Source of the DNA: Flavobacteriales bacterium
GTDB taxonomy: Bacteria; Bacteroidota; Bacteroidia; Flavobacteriales; BACL11
Assembly: GCA_002730985.1 (NCBI GenBank)
Contig: PCBP01000012.1
Coordinates: 5,185 to 14,105, forward strand
Reading direction: 5' to 3'
Length of the DNA: 8,921 nucleotides
Part shown: positions 1 to 6,325 of the stretch, piece by piece
Layout of the letters: each line of letters opens with the position of its first letter
Position numbering within the stretch: the first letter of the stretch is position 1
Notes under the pieces: model-generated
The model's input: the letters and a program-made list of their open reading frames with translations, nothing else
Told to the model about the DNA's origin: nothing
Databases searched by the model: none
Position numbers and translations under genes: made by a program

Positions 1-227
1 CCATATTCATGAACAGCATTTCTTGAATTAAATTCTTTTGGAATTACATCTGATATGTTTCCCTCAGATGTTTGTTTTACTATTACGTAACGTCCAGATT
101 CCTCTGGTCTTCCTTCTAAAAAATATAGTTCTGATCCATTTGATCTTATTTCACTAAACCTTAGTCCACCTTCAATTATTTTTTCTGGAGTTATTGTAGA
201 TTCCCATGATCCATAATGTGATTTCAT
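1..227 (-). CDS. S9-family prolyl oligopeptidase / acylaminoacyl-peptidase-like protein, N-terminal part only (runs off the left edge)
   Basis: The minus strand reads open from an ATG at 227 to the window edge, giving 75 complete residues. The start MKSHYGSWESTIT, then FLEGRPEESGRYVIV near residues 36-50, and FNSRNAVHEYG at 67-76 match the first propeller blades of cytoplasmic S9 peptidases, whose hallmark segments are YGxWxSPIT, WxEGRPxExGR and FNxRTxVHEYGG. Members of this family are serine hydrolases that cleave short peptides or acylated residues. The catalytic Ser-Asp-His domain sits at the C-terminus and would lie outside the window, so activity cannot be judged. No signal peptide is seen. 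The start is supported by AGGAAG at 232-237, six bases after AGGA. The gene is divergent from the cupin-liv operon, with a 98-base shared upstream region. Confidence 0.82.
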   Translation of the reverse strand, partial: MKSHYGSWESTITPEKIIEGGLRFSEIRSNGSELYFLEGRPEESGRYVIVKQTSEGNISDVIPKEFNSRNAVHEY

Positions 228-260
228 TTTTCTTCCTGTTTATTTTAATTTTATTCAATA

Positions 261-291
261 TTTAATAATGTAAATTTCATTAATCTATAAT
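261..291 (+). promoter_or_regulatory. Probable sigma70-type promoter of the cupin-liv operon
   Basis: A perfect TATAAT -10 hexamer lies at 286-291. The best -35 candidate is weak (TTTAAT at 261-266, 3 of 6 matches, 19-base spacer). A start of transcription near 298 would leave a leader of about 28 bases containing the GGAGAAG ribosome site at 317-323. The spacer is AT-rich, so chance hexamers are common; the position relative to the first gene is what makes this one plausible. No convincing promoter for the divergent peptidase could be picked out. Confidence 0.5.
266..282. promoter_or_regulatory. AT-rich 17-bp dyad just upstream of the -10 box, possible operator
   Basis: The sequence TAATGTAAATTTCATTA is symmetric about base 274: seven of eight base pairs match and only 271/277 fails. 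It falls between the candidate -35 and -10 elements of the cupin-liv promoter, where a bound repressor would block polymerase. It lies in the region shared with the divergent peptidase, so it could act on both genes. The AT-richness makes a chance dyad possible, and no regulator gene is nearby. Confidence 0.3.
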
Positions 292-325
292 AACCTATCT
301 ACAAGTAAATTATTTTGGAGAAGAT

Positions 326-688
326 ATGAAAAAAGTAACATTCAAAGATGTTCCAAAGATTGCAAGAAATGAATCTTTATTTACAGATACTGTGTATGCG
401 CAGTCAATTTTAGAACATGAAGATAGTGATAATTTCAATTTTGCTATAGTAAATTTTCCTGAATCAACCAGAACTAAATTTCATATTCATTCAGGAGATC
501 AGATATTGATAATTACTGAAGGGGAAGGCATGGTATGTAATGAAGAAGTTGAACTTAATGTTACCAAGGGAGACATGGTATTAATTAATGCGGGAGAAAA
601 TCATTGGCATGGCGCTAAAGAAAATACAACAATGTCTCATATTACCATTACTGTTAGCGGTAGTACAACTGAAGTAACAGAAGACTAA
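326..688 (+). CDS. Small single-domain cupin, GtHNL-like metal site
   Basis: This 120-residue protein is one cupin barrel. Motif 1 spans about residues 47-68, with H53, H55 and Q59 followed by the G66/G68 turn; motif 2 spans about 82-96 with the HWHG segment (H93, H95). The H53-x-H55-x3-Q59 and HWHG arrangement, followed by a TTMSHITI strand, closely resembles small manganese cupins such as the Granulicella hydroxynitrile lyase and cupins linked to carboxymuconolactone decarboxylase. In those the two His, the Gln and a later His bind the metal. The physiological reaction of most such proteins is unknown, so no substrate is claimed. The start has GGAGAAG at 317-323 with good spacing. The gene leads the operon and ends two bases before livG, so it is probably made together with the transporter. 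It has no signal peptide and is likely cytosolic. Confidence 0.85.
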   Translation: MKKVTFKDVPKIARNESLFTDTVYAQSILEHEDSDNFNFAIVNFPESTRTKFHIHSGDQILIITEGEGMVCNEEVELNVTKGDMVLINAGENHWHGAKENTTMSHITITVSGSTTEVTED

Positions 689-690
689 TT

Positions 691-1470
691 ATGTCTTCTG
701 AAGTTCTTTTGAAACTTGAAAATGTTCACAAGCATTTTGGAGGAGTGAAGGCTGTTAATGGTGTAGATTTTGAGGTGTCCTCAAGTAAGATAACTGGTCT
801 AATTGGGCCAAATGGAGCTGGGAAATCCACAATATTCAATCTGATAACAGGATTCTCAGAAATTGATGATGGTTTTATATACTTTAATGACGAAGATATT
901 TCTTTTTCATCCCCCCAAAAAACTGTAGGTCTAGGTATTGTCAGAACATTTCAAATACCTGGAGAATTAAAAAATATGTCAGTTCTTGATAATTTATTAG
1001 TTTCACCTATGCATCATCCTGGTGAATCTTTATTATTTGGATGGATTAATCGATCTAAATCTAAAGATTTTGAAAAAAATACCCTAACTCTTGCTGAAAA
1101 AAATCTTGAAATAGTGGGATTAACTCACTTAATGAATGAAAAAGCAGAAAATCTTTCAACTGGACAAAAAAAACTATTAGAGTTAGGAAGGATCTTAATG
1201 ATGAATCCAAAGCTTATTTTATTGGATGAACCTGCTGCTGGAATCAATCCTACTTTAATAAAAAATTTATCAAAAGTTATTTTAGACATAAATAAAAAAC
1301 AAAAAGTAGATTTTTTAATTATTGAACACAATATGGATTTTATAATGTCAATTTCAGATGAAATAATAGTGATGGCAGAAGGAGAAACGTTGGTAAAAGG
1401 CTCTCCCGAAGAAATTCAAAAAAATCCAAAAGTATTAAATTCATATTTAGGTTATGGACAAAATGAATGA
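691..1470 (+). CDS. livG: Branched-chain amino acid-type ABC transporter, ATP-binding protein LivG
   Basis: One of the two cytoplasmic ATPases that drive import by a HAAT-family (hydrophobic amino acid type) ABC transporter. At 259 residues it has the normal family length. Visible motifs are Walker A GPNGAGKS at 39-46, Q-loop Gln88 in RTFQ, signature LSTGQ at 155-159 (the LSTGQ variant is usual for LivG), Walker B LILLDE at 175-180, the D-loop region after it, and H-loop His213 in IEHNMD. The C-terminus KVLNSYLGYG matches the typical LivG tail. It starts two bases after the cupin stop with only a weak AGAAG-like site (about 679-684), so translation is probably coupled to the cupin. The substrate cannot be deduced from the ATPase; this family also imports urea, amides and aromatic acids. 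Confidence 0.95.
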   Translation: MSSEVLLKLENVHKHFGGVKAVNGVDFEVSSSKITGLIGPNGAGKSTIFNLITGFSEIDDGFIYFNDEDISFSSPQKTVGLGIVRTFQIPGELKNMSVLDNLLVSPMHHPGESLLFGWINRSKSKDFEKNTLTLAEKNLEIVGLTHLMNEKAENLSTGQKKLLELGRILMMNPKLILLDEPAAGINPTLIKNLSKVILDINKKQKVDFLIIEHNMDFIMSISDEIIVMAEGETLVKGSPEEIQKNPKVLNSYLGYGQNE

Positions 1471-2182
1471 AGAAAATATAGTTTTAAGAGCTAATAATAT
1501 ATCAGCAGGTTATGGTGAGCAGATAATTATAAGAAATATTAATTTAAATCTTTATGAATCTTCAATAAAGACAATAATAGGTCCAAATGGATGTGGAAAG
1601 TCGACATTTCTTAAATCCATTTCAGGGATTATAAATCCGGTAGAAGGTAATATAGATATATTTGGTGAAGACGTTACTGAACTCAACACTTTTGAACTTT
1701 CTAAAATTGGTTTAGGATATGTCCCTCAATCTGAAAATATTTTTCCTTCATTATCCGTTGAGGATAATCTAAAAATGGGAGGATATATTCTAAATTCAGA
1801 AGAATACAAAAATAATTTAGAAAAAGTTCTCGAAATGTTTCCGGATTTAAGAGATAAACTTTCAGATTCTTCATCTAATTTATCAGGGGGGCAAAGACAA
1901 ATGCTTGCTTTATCCAGAGCTTTGATGCTTGACCCAAAGATAATTATGCTTGATGAACCCACTGCAGGATTGTCTCCAATTATTGTTGACGAAGTATTAG
2001 AAAATATTATCTCATTGAAAAAATCTAGGCTTTCAGTTTTATTAGTTGAGCAAAATGCAAGAAAGGCATTATCAGTTTCAGATTATGGGGTAGTTTTTTC
2101 TTTTGGAGAAAAAGTTATGGAAGATGATGCTTATAAAATATTAAGTGATAAACAAATATCTAAGCTTTATCTAGGAGGATAA
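1454..2182 (+). CDS. livF: Branched-chain amino acid-type ABC transporter, ATP-binding protein LivF
   Basis: Second ATPase of the transporter, 242 residues from the first ATG. Walker A is GPNGCGKS at 43-50, Q-loop Gln92 lies in YVPQ, the signature LSGGQ is at 143-147 and Walker B is IIMLDE at 163-168. The usual H-loop His is replaced by Gln200 in the LVEQN segment, which is normal in LivF and separates it from LivG. The ATG at 1454 overlaps livG by 17 bases. A second in-frame ATG at 1463 would give 239 residues and an 8-base overlap. Neither has a well-spaced ribosome site, so coupling to livG is likely and the exact start is open. The C-terminus ends in LYLGG, as is typical of the family. 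Confidence 0.95.
   Translation: MDKMNEENIVLRANNISAGYGEQIIIRNINLNLYESSIKTIIGPNGCGKSTFLKSISGIINPVEGNIDIFGEDVTELNTFELSKIGLGYVPQSENIFPSLSVEDNLKMGGYILNSEEYKNNLEKVLEMFPDLRDKLSDSSSNLSGGQRQMLALSRALMLDPKIIMLDEPTAGLSPIIVDEVLENIISLKKSRLSVLLVEQNARKALSVSDYGVVFSFGEKVMEDDAYKILSDKQISKLYLGG
2173..2178 (+). promoter_or_regulatory. Strong Shine-Dalgarno that fixes the TTG start of livH
   Basis: AGGAGG lies inside the end of livF, seven bases before TTG at 2186. It is the strongest ribosome site in the window and the main reason to accept a TTG start for livH. Confidence 0.75.
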
Positions 2183-2185
2183 ATT

Positions 2186-3181
2186 TTGAAATATATAGAT
2201 TTGATTTTTGAAAATAAAACTATTGTGGTTTTATTTTGGATTATCTTAATTTTATCTATCTTGAAGCCTTGGCTATTTGTTAATGGTGTTCTAATAGGTT
2301 CTTTATATGCATTGGGATCAATTGGCTTATCTCTTATCTACGGGAACTTAAAATTTGCCAACATGGCACATGGAGATTTTATGACCCTATCCTCATATAT
2401 AGCATTAGCTTTACTTTTATTTTTCTTTCCTAATAGTGATCAGTCAGCATCAGTTGGTCCATTTACATTTAAGTATGAATTACTTGTAGTAATACCCTTC
2501 ACAGTGATATTTATTGGATTTTTAGCAGTTTTATTTGACAAATTGATCTATAAAAAACTTAGAGATTTTGGAGCTGCTCCGGCAGCGATTGCTCTAACTT
2601 CTTTGGGTTTAGCCGTGGGACTTAGAGGACTTATTCAATTTATTTGGGGAACGGACTCTCGAAGTTTTCCAAGGGAATCAAAACTTTTTTGGGACCTACC
2701 TTTCAAGATAAAAATTCCTCCTGATATGTTTTTTTGTGCAATTGTGGCATTCATAATTGCTTTAGCTTTTTATTTTGTATTATTTAAAACGAAATTAGGA
2801 AAAGCAATAAGAGCAACATCAGATAATCCTGACCTTGCAAGAGTTACCGGAATAAATACTGAAAGAATAATTCTATATATTTGGTTTATTGGAGGGATTT
2901 TAGCAGCTACCTCGGGAATACTTATAAGTATGCAACAAGCTATTATAACTCCAGTAATGGGTTGGAAAATCTTAATTCCACTATTTGCAGCAGTTATTGT
3001 AGGAGGAATAGGTAATCCAATTGGAGCTTTGATGGGAGGGTTATTAATAGGAATTACCGGAGAAATTGCGACAGGTTGGATAAATCCATCATATAAACCC
3101 GCTGTCTATTTTTTGGTTTTATTAATTGTTTTGCTATTACGACCTAATGGAATTTTGGGTTTAAAAGGAAGGCAATTCTAA
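2186..3181 (+). CDS. livH: Branched-chain amino acid-type ABC transporter, permease LivH
   Basis: Integral-membrane subunit of 331 residues with about eight hydrophobic segments, the clearest near residues 12-32, 65-80, 99-117, 181-200, 230-250, 262-290 and 303-318. Diagnostic stretches are the early YALGSIGLSLIYG and FANMAHGDFM (about 41-66), the cytoplasmic coupling loop GKAIRATSDNPDLARVTGIN near 205-224 that docks on the ATPases, VGGIGNPIGALMGG at 272-285, and the terminal RPNGILG. It pairs with LivM to form the translocation path. Translation starts at TTG with AGGAGG seven bases upstream; the gene begins three bases after the livF stop. Its last base is shared with the first base of livM (TAATG). 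Confidence 0.94.
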   Translation: MKYIDLIFENKTIVVLFWIILILSILKPWLFVNGVLIGSLYALGSIGLSLIYGNLKFANMAHGDFMTLSSYIALALLLFFFPNSDQSASVGPFTFKYELLVVIPFTVIFIGFLAVLFDKLIYKKLRDFGAAPAAIALTSLGLAVGLRGLIQFIWGTDSRSFPRESKLFWDLPFKIKIPPDMFFCAIVAFIIALAFYFVLFKTKLGKAIRATSDNPDLARVTGINTERIILYIWFIGGILAATSGILISMQQAIITPVMGWKILIPLFAAVIVGGIGNPIGALMGGLLIGITGEIATGWINPSYKPAVYFLVLLIVLLLRPNGILGLKGRQF

Positions 3182-4122
3182 TGGATTCCATACTTTATTT
3201 CTTAATTGGGTTTTTGATAATGAGTGGAATTTATTCTGTTTTTTCTGTGGGTCTTAATATACATTGGGGACATACTGGTCTTTTTAATATAGGGATTGCA
3301 TCATTCTTCTTATTAGGTTCATATGCAGCTGCTATAATTTCAAGTCCTCCTCCAAGCCTTGAAAAATATGAGGACTATTTATGGGGAGGTAATTTATCTC
3401 AACTTACTATATTAGGATTTGATATTTGGTTTCCAATTATACTGATTTTGTCGGCAATTATTTGTGCCTTAGTAGCAATTCCATTAGCCTTCATAACCAT
3501 TAGGCTAAAAGAAGATTATTTAGCTTTGGTTACACTTGGTTTGGCTGAAACTTTAAGAATAATATTTGTAAATGAGAGTTGGCTTGCTAATGGAACAAGA
3601 GGGCTCTACTCTATACCTCGCCCATTTGATTTCATTGATAGAAGTAATTATGATTATATTTATTTTGTAGTAGTAATGATTACACTTTTTATTGTTTATA
3701 TAATTGCGGAAAGAGCTACTAATTCCCCATGGGGGAGAGTTTTGAGAGGCATTAAAGATAACGAAAACACAATGATTTCAAGCGGTAAAAATGTCCTAAA
3801 ATTTAAAGTAGAAGCATTTGCATTTGGAGCAGGAATTATGGGTATTGGTGGAGCATTATTTACTCACGGTAAAAGATTTATTGACCCGATTACCTTTGAA
3901 CCAATGTTAGCTACTTTTATTATTTGGAGTATGCTGATGGTAGGAGGTAGTGGTAACAATAGAGGTGCTATTTTTGGAGCATTTTTAATGTGGGGGATTT
4001 GGACATTTACTCAATTTTTACCAGGATTTCTGAGTGACGCAAACTTAAGGTTTGTTTTCGTAGGGCTTATTATAATCTTATTTCAACTTTATAAGCCTAA
4101 TGGAGTAATCCCTGCTAAATAG
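3181..4122 (+). CDS. livM: Branched-chain amino acid-type ABC transporter, permease LivM
   Basis: Second permease, 313 residues. It has hydrophobic segments near 5-25, 33-53, 84-106, 158-176, 212-228, 243-270 and 290-303. The family stretch LNIHWGHTGLFNIG at 25-38 corresponds to the LivM hallmark LNxxxGxTGLxxxG. SPWGRVLRGIKDNENTM at 182-198 is the ATPase-coupling loop, and MLMVGGSGNNRGAIFGAF at 251-268 is the conserved late helix. It starts one base inside the livH stop with AAGGAAGG at 3165-3172. It is shorter than E. coli LivM, as is usual for members lacking the extra N-terminal region. This is the last gene of the operon; its final codons form the left arm of the hairpin that follows. Confidence 0.94.
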   Translation: MDSILYFLIGFLIMSGIYSVFSVGLNIHWGHTGLFNIGIASFFLLGSYAAAIISSPPPSLEKYEDYLWGGNLSQLTILGFDIWFPIILILSAIICALVAIPLAFITIRLKEDYLALVTLGLAETLRIIFVNESWLANGTRGLYSIPRPFDFIDRSNYDYIYFVVVMITLFIVYIIAERATNSPWGRVLRGIKDNENTMISSGKNVLKFKVEAFAFGAGIMGIGGALFTHGKRFIDPITFEPMLATFIIWSMLMVGGSGNNRGAIFGAFLMWGIWTFTQFLPGFLSDANLRFVFVGLIIILFQLYKPNGVIPAK

Positions 4123-4134
4123 CAAGGATTACTC
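4103..4134 (+). terminator. Hairpin overlapping the livM stop codon, probable end of the cupin-liv transcript
   Basis: GAGTAATCC at 4103-4111 pairs perfectly with GGATTACTC at 4126-4134. After one C/A mismatch, TGCT at 4113-4116 pairs with AGCA at 4121-4124 around an AAAT loop. The livM stop TAG at 4120-4122 lies in the loop and right arm. A TTTTT run follows only at 4143-4147, eight bases after the stem, so this is not a textbook intrinsic terminator. It sits in the short gap between two convergent genes. On the minus strand the stem forms too, but no T run follows it, so it may only slow or protect the opposing transcript. Confidence 0.55.
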
Positions 4135-4147
4135 ATAAAAGCTTTTT

Positions 4148-5341
4148 CTATGGTGATTCAAATCTTCCAGTTGAAGTCACTTTTCCATTTTCTATAGTCC
4201 ATACTTCAATAGTATTGCTCACATCACCATTTGCATCAATTTCTTGATCTCCAGCAACACCAACATAGTCTATATCTTTTCCGTCATTTATTAATTCTAA
4301 TGCTTTAGCCATATCTCCAGGTCCAACTTTTTCTCCTGGGGCATTTGCTACAAAACGTAAAGAGTCACCATCTACTGTGTCAGTTCCCGATTTAGCCATG
4401 GCCAATGCTAGTAGGATTGCACCATCAAAACCTTCTCCAATGAATGGATTTGTGGGTAATTCTCCATATTTGCCTTCGTAAAGTGAAGTAAAAGTTGATT
4501 TTGCATCTGAATCAGGTGCTCCGGGTGCAGTACCCATCATACCTTCAAATTTATCAGCACCTAGCTCGTCAAACATTTCTTGATTTTTTGTTCCATCAAC
4601 AAACATAAAGTCTCCAGTGTAACCACTTTCTATAAGCTCTCTAAGATAAACAGCAGCTGATTTTGGATAACTCATTGCAATAATTACGTCTGGTTCATGA
4701 TCAGTAATAGCTTTATCTATTTCTGACTTATAAGAAGGTTGTTCTTGCTCATGAGGAATTTCAGCCTCACAATGACCGCCTTCTTCTTCAAATGTTGAAG
4801 TAAAAATATTATTTAATCCTTCACCATAAGGGTTATTTACATATATAGTTGAACAATGTTCATAACCTAATCTTTTTGCCATTCTAGCTAAAACAACACC
4901 CTGAGCTGCATCAGATACAGTGGTTCTAAATACTGTATCGTTGTCGTCTAGTACAGAAATTGCAGGACTTGTAGAAGCAGGCGAAATCATAACCATTCCA
5001 GCAGGAATACTTTTTGCCTCTGCTACAGCCATAGTTACACCACTAGATAAAGAACCAACAATTCCTCCAACTTTATCTATTTCAATCAGCTTTCCAGCTG
5101 CTTCTGTAGCAACATTTGGACTTGTTCCACTATCAGCATGAACAACTGTCACATCTCCACCATTAACTCCACCAGCATCGTTAATTAAACTTACTGCCAA
5201 ATCAACACCATTCTGTATTGGAGGCCCATAAGCACCTAAGTCACCAGTTTCATCCATTAAAGTACCAATTTTTGCTCCTCCACTAGAACAAGCTGTAAGT
5301 ACAAATAGTGCTGAAGTGACTAAAATTATTATTTTTTTCAT
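4148..5341 (-). CDS. Solute-binding lipoprotein of a Liv-type ABC transporter
   Basis: An extracytoplasmic binding protein of the type I periplasmic-binding fold (LivJ/LivK-like). Counted from the upstream ATG at 5344 it has 398 residues. A short signal peptide with KK at 3-4 and a hydrophobic core ends in the lipobox LTAC, so Cys19 would be lipidated and anchor it to the membrane. The mature part begins with IGTLMDETGDLGAYGPPIQ and shows the two-lobe pattern, with the ligand-contact stretch GSLSSGVTMAVA near 97-108 and SPASTSP near 121-127. Cys164 and Cys192 could form a disulfide. Two adjacent ATGs exist: the second (5341) is five bases from AGGAG, the first (5344) only two, so I take 5341. 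It is the natural partner of LivGFHM, yet lies convergent to that operon. The ligand cannot be named from sequence. Confidence 0.92.
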   Translation of the reverse strand: MKKIIILVTSALFVLTACSSGGAKIGTLMDETGDLGAYGPPIQNGVDLAVSLINDAGGVNGGDVTVVHADSGTSPNVATEAAGKLIEIDKVGGIVGSLSSGVTMAVAEAKSIPAGMVMISPASTSPAISVLDDNDTVFRTTVSDAAQGVVLARMAKRLGYEHCSTIYVNNPYGEGLNNIFTSTFEEEGGHCEAEIPHEQEQPSYKSEIDKAITDHEPDVIIAMSYPKSAAVYLRELIESGYTGDFMFVDGTKNQEMFDELGADKFEGMMGTAPGAPDSDAKSTFTSLYEGKYGELPTNPFIGEGFDGAILLALAMAKSGTDTVDGDSLRFVANAPGEKVGPGDMAKALELINDGKDIDYVGVAGDQEIDANGDVSNTIEVWTIENGKVTSTGRFESP

Positions 5342-5346
5342 CATAT

Positions 5347-5352
5347 CTCCTT
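5347..5352 (-). promoter_or_regulatory. Shine-Dalgarno deciding the start of the binding protein
   Basis: Read on the minus strand this is AAGGAG. The core AGGAG is five bases from the ATG at 5341 but only two from the ATG at 5344, so the inner ATG is the better start. Confidence 0.6.
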
Positions 5353-5364
5353 GATCTTAAATAA

Positions 5365-5386
5365 GTTATGTCATCTTGAGCATAAC
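5365..5386 (-). promoter_or_regulatory. Inverted repeat in the leader of the binding-protein gene, possible operator or RNA hairpin
   Basis: GTTATG and CATAAC form a perfect 6-bp inverted repeat with a 10-base spacer. It is centred about 32 bases upstream of the ATG, between a TATTAT -10-like hexamer (5400-5405, minus strand) and the ribosome site. It could bind a dimeric regulator or fold as a weak stem in the mRNA. The arms are short and the surroundings AT-rich, so chance is a real alternative. Confidence 0.3.
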
Positions 5387-5399
5387 AATACTTAATTCT

Positions 5400-5405
5400 A
5401 TAATA
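5400..5405 (-). promoter_or_regulatory. Possible -10 element for the binding-protein gene
   Basis: Minus-strand TATTAT matches the -10 consensus at 5 of 6 bases and would give a leader of about 50 bases. I could not find a good -35 partner. The 86-base gap after the SDR gene argues for a separate promoter, but read-through from the upstream cluster remains possible. Confidence 0.25.
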
Positions 5406-5430
5406 TGATAATTCAAAAGTCTAAGACTAA

Positions 5431-6321
5431 TTATCCGAGTCTGCCTTCCCACTCATCTAGATTTTCATAATTTTTTATAAAAGAGTTGAATTTTTTTTCA
5501 GAATCATCTTTTGGATAGAAATTTAGATATTTTCTTGCTGATTCAAGTGACCAAAATCTTCTTGTGTTATCGCTAACTCCATATACAACTAAATATGGAA
5601 CATCATTTAAATTGCCCTTAACTTTTTCTATAGATACAGCTTTATCAAACAGGTCGCTTAGATCTCTTTGGCTGATATATGCTCCAAGATGACGTTTTAT
5701 ATTTTGAATTCCTGTCCCGTTATTATTACTTATAAACTTATTGTTTTGGATTTTTTCATCTATTTCTCTTGGGAATCCTATCCTTACATGAATAAATTCC
5801 ATTTTTCTACCAAATTTACCTGATGCGTATGGAATTGATAAAAGTTCATATGAGGCTTTTGCCCATCCATAAAAATTATCAGAATATGGAATCATTTTGG
5901 TATTTACCATATCGAGTTTCTTTTCATGAATCTCATTATGTTCATACCAATCTGCAGCATGATTAGATGATGCAACAATAATTCTTTCTACATTGTTTTT
6001 ATATCCTGCTTTATAAATTTTATTTGCCATAATGACATTTTTATTCTCTTGGTCAAAAGAGTCTATTTCATTATCTAAGTTATTAGGATCTCGTTGTTTA
6101 TCAGGCCTTATGTATGCTAAATGAATAATGGAATTATGACCTTTTACTATTTTTTCTATATCTGAAATTGAAGATTCAGATAGGTTTTGTATAATTGTGA
6201 TTGATTTAAACTCTTTATTAAAATCAATATCAACTAAAGTAAGTTCAAATTTTTTTTCTAAATGTGGGATTATTCTAGAAGCAACATATCCGTTTGCTCC
6301 TGTAATTAGTACTTTTTTCAA
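5431..6321 (-). CDS. NAD-dependent epimerase/dehydratase-family SDR, uronate-dehydrogenase-like
   Basis: A 296-residue extended-type short-chain dehydrogenase. The N-terminal Rossmann motif is TGANGYVA at 7-14 (Gly8, Gly11, Ala14), and Asp31 after the second strand favours NAD over NADP. The catalytic pair is Tyr151 and Lys155 in YGWAK, with Ser118/Ser119 in ASSNH. ASSNH, HVRIG (Arg180), the YISQRDL segment at 215-221 and VYGVSDNTRRFW at 246-257 are the pattern of uronate dehydrogenases, which oxidise galacturonate or glucuronate to the aldarolactone; the Arg in that family contacts the substrate carboxylate. It is longer than typical uronate dehydrogenase (about 265-270 residues), so another sugar-acid substrate is possible. 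The start is TTG, four bases after the sulfatase stop, with only a weak GGAT overlapping that stop; no later start keeps the Rossmann motif. Translation is probably coupled to the sulfatase. Confidence 0.85.
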   Translation of the reverse strand: MKKVLITGANGYVASRIIPHLEKKFELTLVDIDFNKEFKSITIIQNLSESSISDIEKIVKGHNSIIHLAYIRPDKQRDPNNLDNEIDSFDQENKNVIMANKIYKAGYKNNVERIIVASSNHAADWYEHNEIHEKKLDMVNTKMIPYSDNFYGWAKASYELLSIPYASGKFGRKMEFIHVRIGFPREIDEKIQNNKFISNNNGTGIQNIKRHLGAYISQRDLSDLFDKAVSIEKVKGNLNDVPYLVVYGVSDNTRRFWSLESARKYLNFYPKDDSEKKFNSFIKNYENLDEWEGRLG

Positions 6322-6325
6322 ATTT

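Noticed and set aside
1125..1331. Open frame of 68 codons on the minus strand inside livG
   Set aside because: It lies wholly inside a well-supported gene, has no family resemblance and no sensible operon context. It is a chance frame.
1726..1962. Open frame of 78 codons on the minus strand inside livF
   Set aside because: It is antisense to the LivF Q-loop, signature and Walker B region; its residues reflect that coding strand.
1454..2182. Missing H-loop histidine in LivF as a sign of a defective ATPase
   Set aside because: The VEQN form with Gln is the normal state in LivF proteins.
4920..5141. Open frame of 73 codons on the plus strand inside the binding-protein gene
   Set aside because: It is antisense to conserved lobes of the binding protein, and its hydrophobic look comes from the complementary Ala/Ser/Val codons.
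5420..5430. AGTC-TTA-GACT mini-hairpin after the SDR stop as a terminator
   Set aside because: Only four base pairs with a three-base loop and a short TTTT; too weak to call.
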